A DNA stretch of 64,000 nucleotides from Candidatus Eremiobacterota bacterium (GTDB taxonomy: Bacteria > Vulcanimicrobiota > Vulcanimicrobiia > Vulcanimicrobiales > Vulcanimicrobiaceae), in NCBI GenBank assembly GCA_019235885.1, contig JAFAKB010000016.1, forward strand, positions 1 through 64,000. The letters run 5' to 3'. The notes below the pieces were generated by a model that made no database searches, was not told where the DNA came from, and was given only the letters and a program-made list of their open reading frames with translations. A program made the position numbers and the translations under genes. Positions within the stretch are counted from its first letter, which is position 1, and each line of letters starts with the position of its first letter. Below, piece by piece: positions 62,632 through 64,000 of this stretch.

Positions 62632-63485
62632 GCGCCCGCCGTCCGCGGCGTCCGCAGCCCCGCGGTGAACCACGACAGCAGCACGATCAGCAGGCCCACT
62701 TCGTACGTCAAGCGGAGGATCGTGCCGTCGGCGCCCATGTGCACCGACTGAATCATCGCGAGCGCGATCGGACAGAGCGAGAGGAACAGCAGATACGCGA
62801 CGCGCGTGACGCGCAGCTGCTCGTCGACGTACGCGTCGATCGCGACGTCCTGCGCCGAGACGGCAGCCGGGCGGCGCGCGAGGCGCAGCGCCAGCGCGAG
62901 GATCACGATCCCGAACGCGCTCGCGATCGCGAGCTCGATGCGGCCGCCGAGTCCGCCGTCGACCGCCGCAAGCGCGAGCGAGCCGGCGATGAGAACGGCT
63001 GCGCAGCCGATCGCGATCCCGAGCGCCGGGTCGAAGGCCGGGCGCGGCCGCAGAACGGCGGCGCGGCGCGAGGCGCCGTCGGGATTGCGGCCTTCGAGCC
63101 GCAAGATGAAGATGGCGATCGCGAGGATCGCGATCGAGGCGAGCGCGACGAGCGCGTGCGGCCACGCCGCCGTGACGGCGCAGCACACGAGGACCGCGAC
63201 GCCCATCCGGCGCGCGTCCGTCTCGACTTGCGGATCGTTGCGCCGCGCGATCGCCGAGTCGACCCGCGAGCGAAGAATCGCGGCCGCGTCGCGCTCGGCG
63301 GCGCTCGGTTCACGTCCGAAGAGGCGCGAGAGCCTCGCGCGCACAGCGAGCCGCAGCCAGACGTACTTGAACGTCGTGCGGTCGAGCTGCGCGACGTACC
63401 GCCGCGGCGCGAAGACGATCCACAGCGCCGCGAACCCGAGCCCGATCGCCACGCCGAAACTGAAGCCAAATTGAAAGTCGGTCAT
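62628..63485 (-). CDS. membrane protein co-transcribed with a GntR regulator
   Basis: The 285-residue protein has about six hydrophobic helices (FSFGVAIGLGFAALWIVFAP at the N-terminus; pairs at about 105-135, 155-175, 180-205 and 225-275). A soluble stretch of about 60 residues is Arg-rich. No family recognised. YtrA-type regulators are often paired with membrane proteins of this sort. Its ATG is the last triplet of an operator palindrome. Confidence 0.65.
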   Translation of the reverse strand: MTDFQFGFSFGVAIGLGFAALWIVFAPRRYVAQLDRTTFKYVWLRLAVRARLSRLFGREPSAAERDAAAILRSRVDSAIARRNDPQVETDARRMGVAVLVCCAVTAAWPHALVALASIAILAIAIFILRLEGRNPDGASRRAAVLRPRPAFDPALGIAIGCAAVLIAGSLALAAVDGGLGGRIELAIASAFGIVILALALRLARRPAAVSAQDVAIDAYVDEQLRVTRVAYLLFLSLCPIALAMIQSVHMGADGTILRLTYEVGLLIVLLSWFTAGLRTPRTAGA

Positions 63486-63537
63486 TGTACCAAGGGTCTA
63501 ACACAGAACGAGCCTCTGTGTCAACGCCTTGGTACAA
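63485..63537 (-). promoter_or_regulatory. nested palindromic GntR operator with embedded promoter
   Basis: Perfect 11-bp outer arms TTGTACCAAGG / CCTTGGTACAA (63485-63495 and 63527-63537) flank perfect 7-bp inner arms ACACAGA / TCTGTGT (63501-63507 and 63515-63521). On the leftward strand a TTGACA lies inside the right half, 17 bases from a weak TTAGAC. The leftward start codon overlaps the outer arm. Confidence 0.7.
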
Positions 63538-63561
63538 ACTCGCGCTTTGGCTCAGACGGCC

Positions 63562-63590
63562 TTGACTTGCTCCTAAGTTAATAGTAGAGT
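63562..63590 (+). promoter_or_regulatory. promoter candidate for the secreted CBM9-like gene
   Basis: TTGACT (63562-63567) and TAGAGT (63585-63590) are separated by 17 bases in a locally AT-rich stretch, and the GTG of the next gene lies 53 bases downstream behind GGAGG. Confidence 0.5.
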
Positions 63591-63642
63591 GGCCGCGGAC
63601 GCGATTCTTAAATTATTAAGACTTCTTGAATCGGAGGACGGC

Positions 63643-64000
63643 GTGAACAAAACGGGCCGGCGCGCGGCGTTCTGGGCCATCGGCTTCACGGCTCTGGCTT
63701 GGTGCTCAGCGCTCGCCGGAGCGTCCGCCGAGACCGGCGGAAGCCGCGGCGTTTTGGCGATCCCGACCGTGCAGCCGCCTCCGCCGCTCGCGCCGTCCGC
63801 CGAGCTCGCCACCTGGAAAGACGCCGCGGTCGTCACGCTGCCGTGGGACGTGCAGCACCAGAAGGCCGCTTCGCAAGAGTCGACCGCCCGCATCGCGACC
63901 GACGGCGCGAACATCTACGTCCGCTTCGACGTGAAACAGCGCGAGGCGCTCCTCGTGCAGCAGCACACCAACGACGTCGGCGACGGGACCGACGACGAAG
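63643..64000 (+). CDS. secreted protein with a CBM9/DOMON-like domain (3' end outside window)
   Basis: Starts at GTG with GGAGG eight bases upstream; 119 residues are visible. A signal peptide (AAFWAIGFTALAWCSALAGA) is followed by a Pro-rich spacer (PTVQPPPPLAPSAEL) and a beta-sandwich start, WKDAAVVTLPWDVQHQ, ATDGANIYVRFDV and NDVGDGTDDE, resembling CBM9-type domains of bacterial exported proteins. The function beyond binding cannot be judged. Confidence 0.65.
   Translation, partial: MNKTGRRAAFWAIGFTALAWCSALAGASAETGGSRGVLAIPTVQPPPPLAPSAELATWKDAAVVTLPWDVQHQKAASQESTARIATDGANIYVRFDVKQREALLVQQHTNDVGDGTDDE

Overview
The window is GC-rich DNA of a diderm bacterium: it has a TonB-dependent receptor, lipoproteins, and periplasmic binding proteins. 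Genes are densely packed, with many 1-4 base start/stop overlaps. Style and gene content (Nif11-type RiPP genes, complete purine catabolism, MCM split into two subunits, OFA-type MFS) would fit a soil lineage such as Eremiobacterota/Vulcanimicrobiota, but no rRNA or unambiguous marker is present, so this placement is a weak inference.

Layout. 1-9.9 kb: the methylmalonyl-CoA mutase module (meaB end, mcm large and small subunits) interspersed with a TonB receptor, a beta-hydroxyacid dehydrogenase, an alpha/beta hydrolase and a degenerate sensor kinase, then glmU. 9.9-13.7 kb: an accessory island with a methyltransferase, a membrane-anchored dCTP-deaminase-fold protein, an orphan membrane protein, an IS3-like transposase remnant, and broken pieces of glmU and puuE homologues. 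13.7-20.9 kb: purine catabolism (puuE, adenine/adenosine deaminase, allantoate amidohydrolase, uraH, puuD, uraD, 8-oxoguanine deaminase). 21.0-25.0 kb: a compact RiPP operon with its own strong promoter: a PoyD-like radical SAM epimerase, a B12-binding radical SAM enzyme, and two tandem Nif11-type precursors ending in valine-rich cores. 25.1-28.4 kb: MFS transporter, DUF2252, HicAB. 28.4-32 kb: xanthine dehydrogenase, which completes the route from hypoxanthine to allantoate and beyond. 32-45.4 kb: chemoreceptor, ThyX-like protein, degenerate M48 protein, lipoproteins, ArgB-like protein, CAP protein, then housekeeping genes pth, rplY, prs, uvrB. 45.5-51.1 kb: peptide-binding lipoprotein, YdeI-type protein, DUF1028, beta-propeller, P450. 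51.2-62.2 kb: a branched-chain-amino-acid-type ABC transporter leading into hyuA/hyuB and a DUF1445 (D-glutamate cyclase type) gene; all are coupled and probably form one uptake and ring-opening pathway for a lactam, hydantoin or D-glutamate-derived compound. 62.2-64 kb: a GntR/YtrA regulator with a membrane protein behind a nested palindromic operator, and the start of a secreted CBM9-like protein.

The most novel content is the RiPP operon. Two tandem precursors carry short Val-rich tails of the kind that alternating epimerisation and C-methylation could turn into a gramicidin- or polytheonamide-like membrane-active peptide. Second is an in-frame fusion of a LivM permease to an exported HExxH metalloprotease domain.
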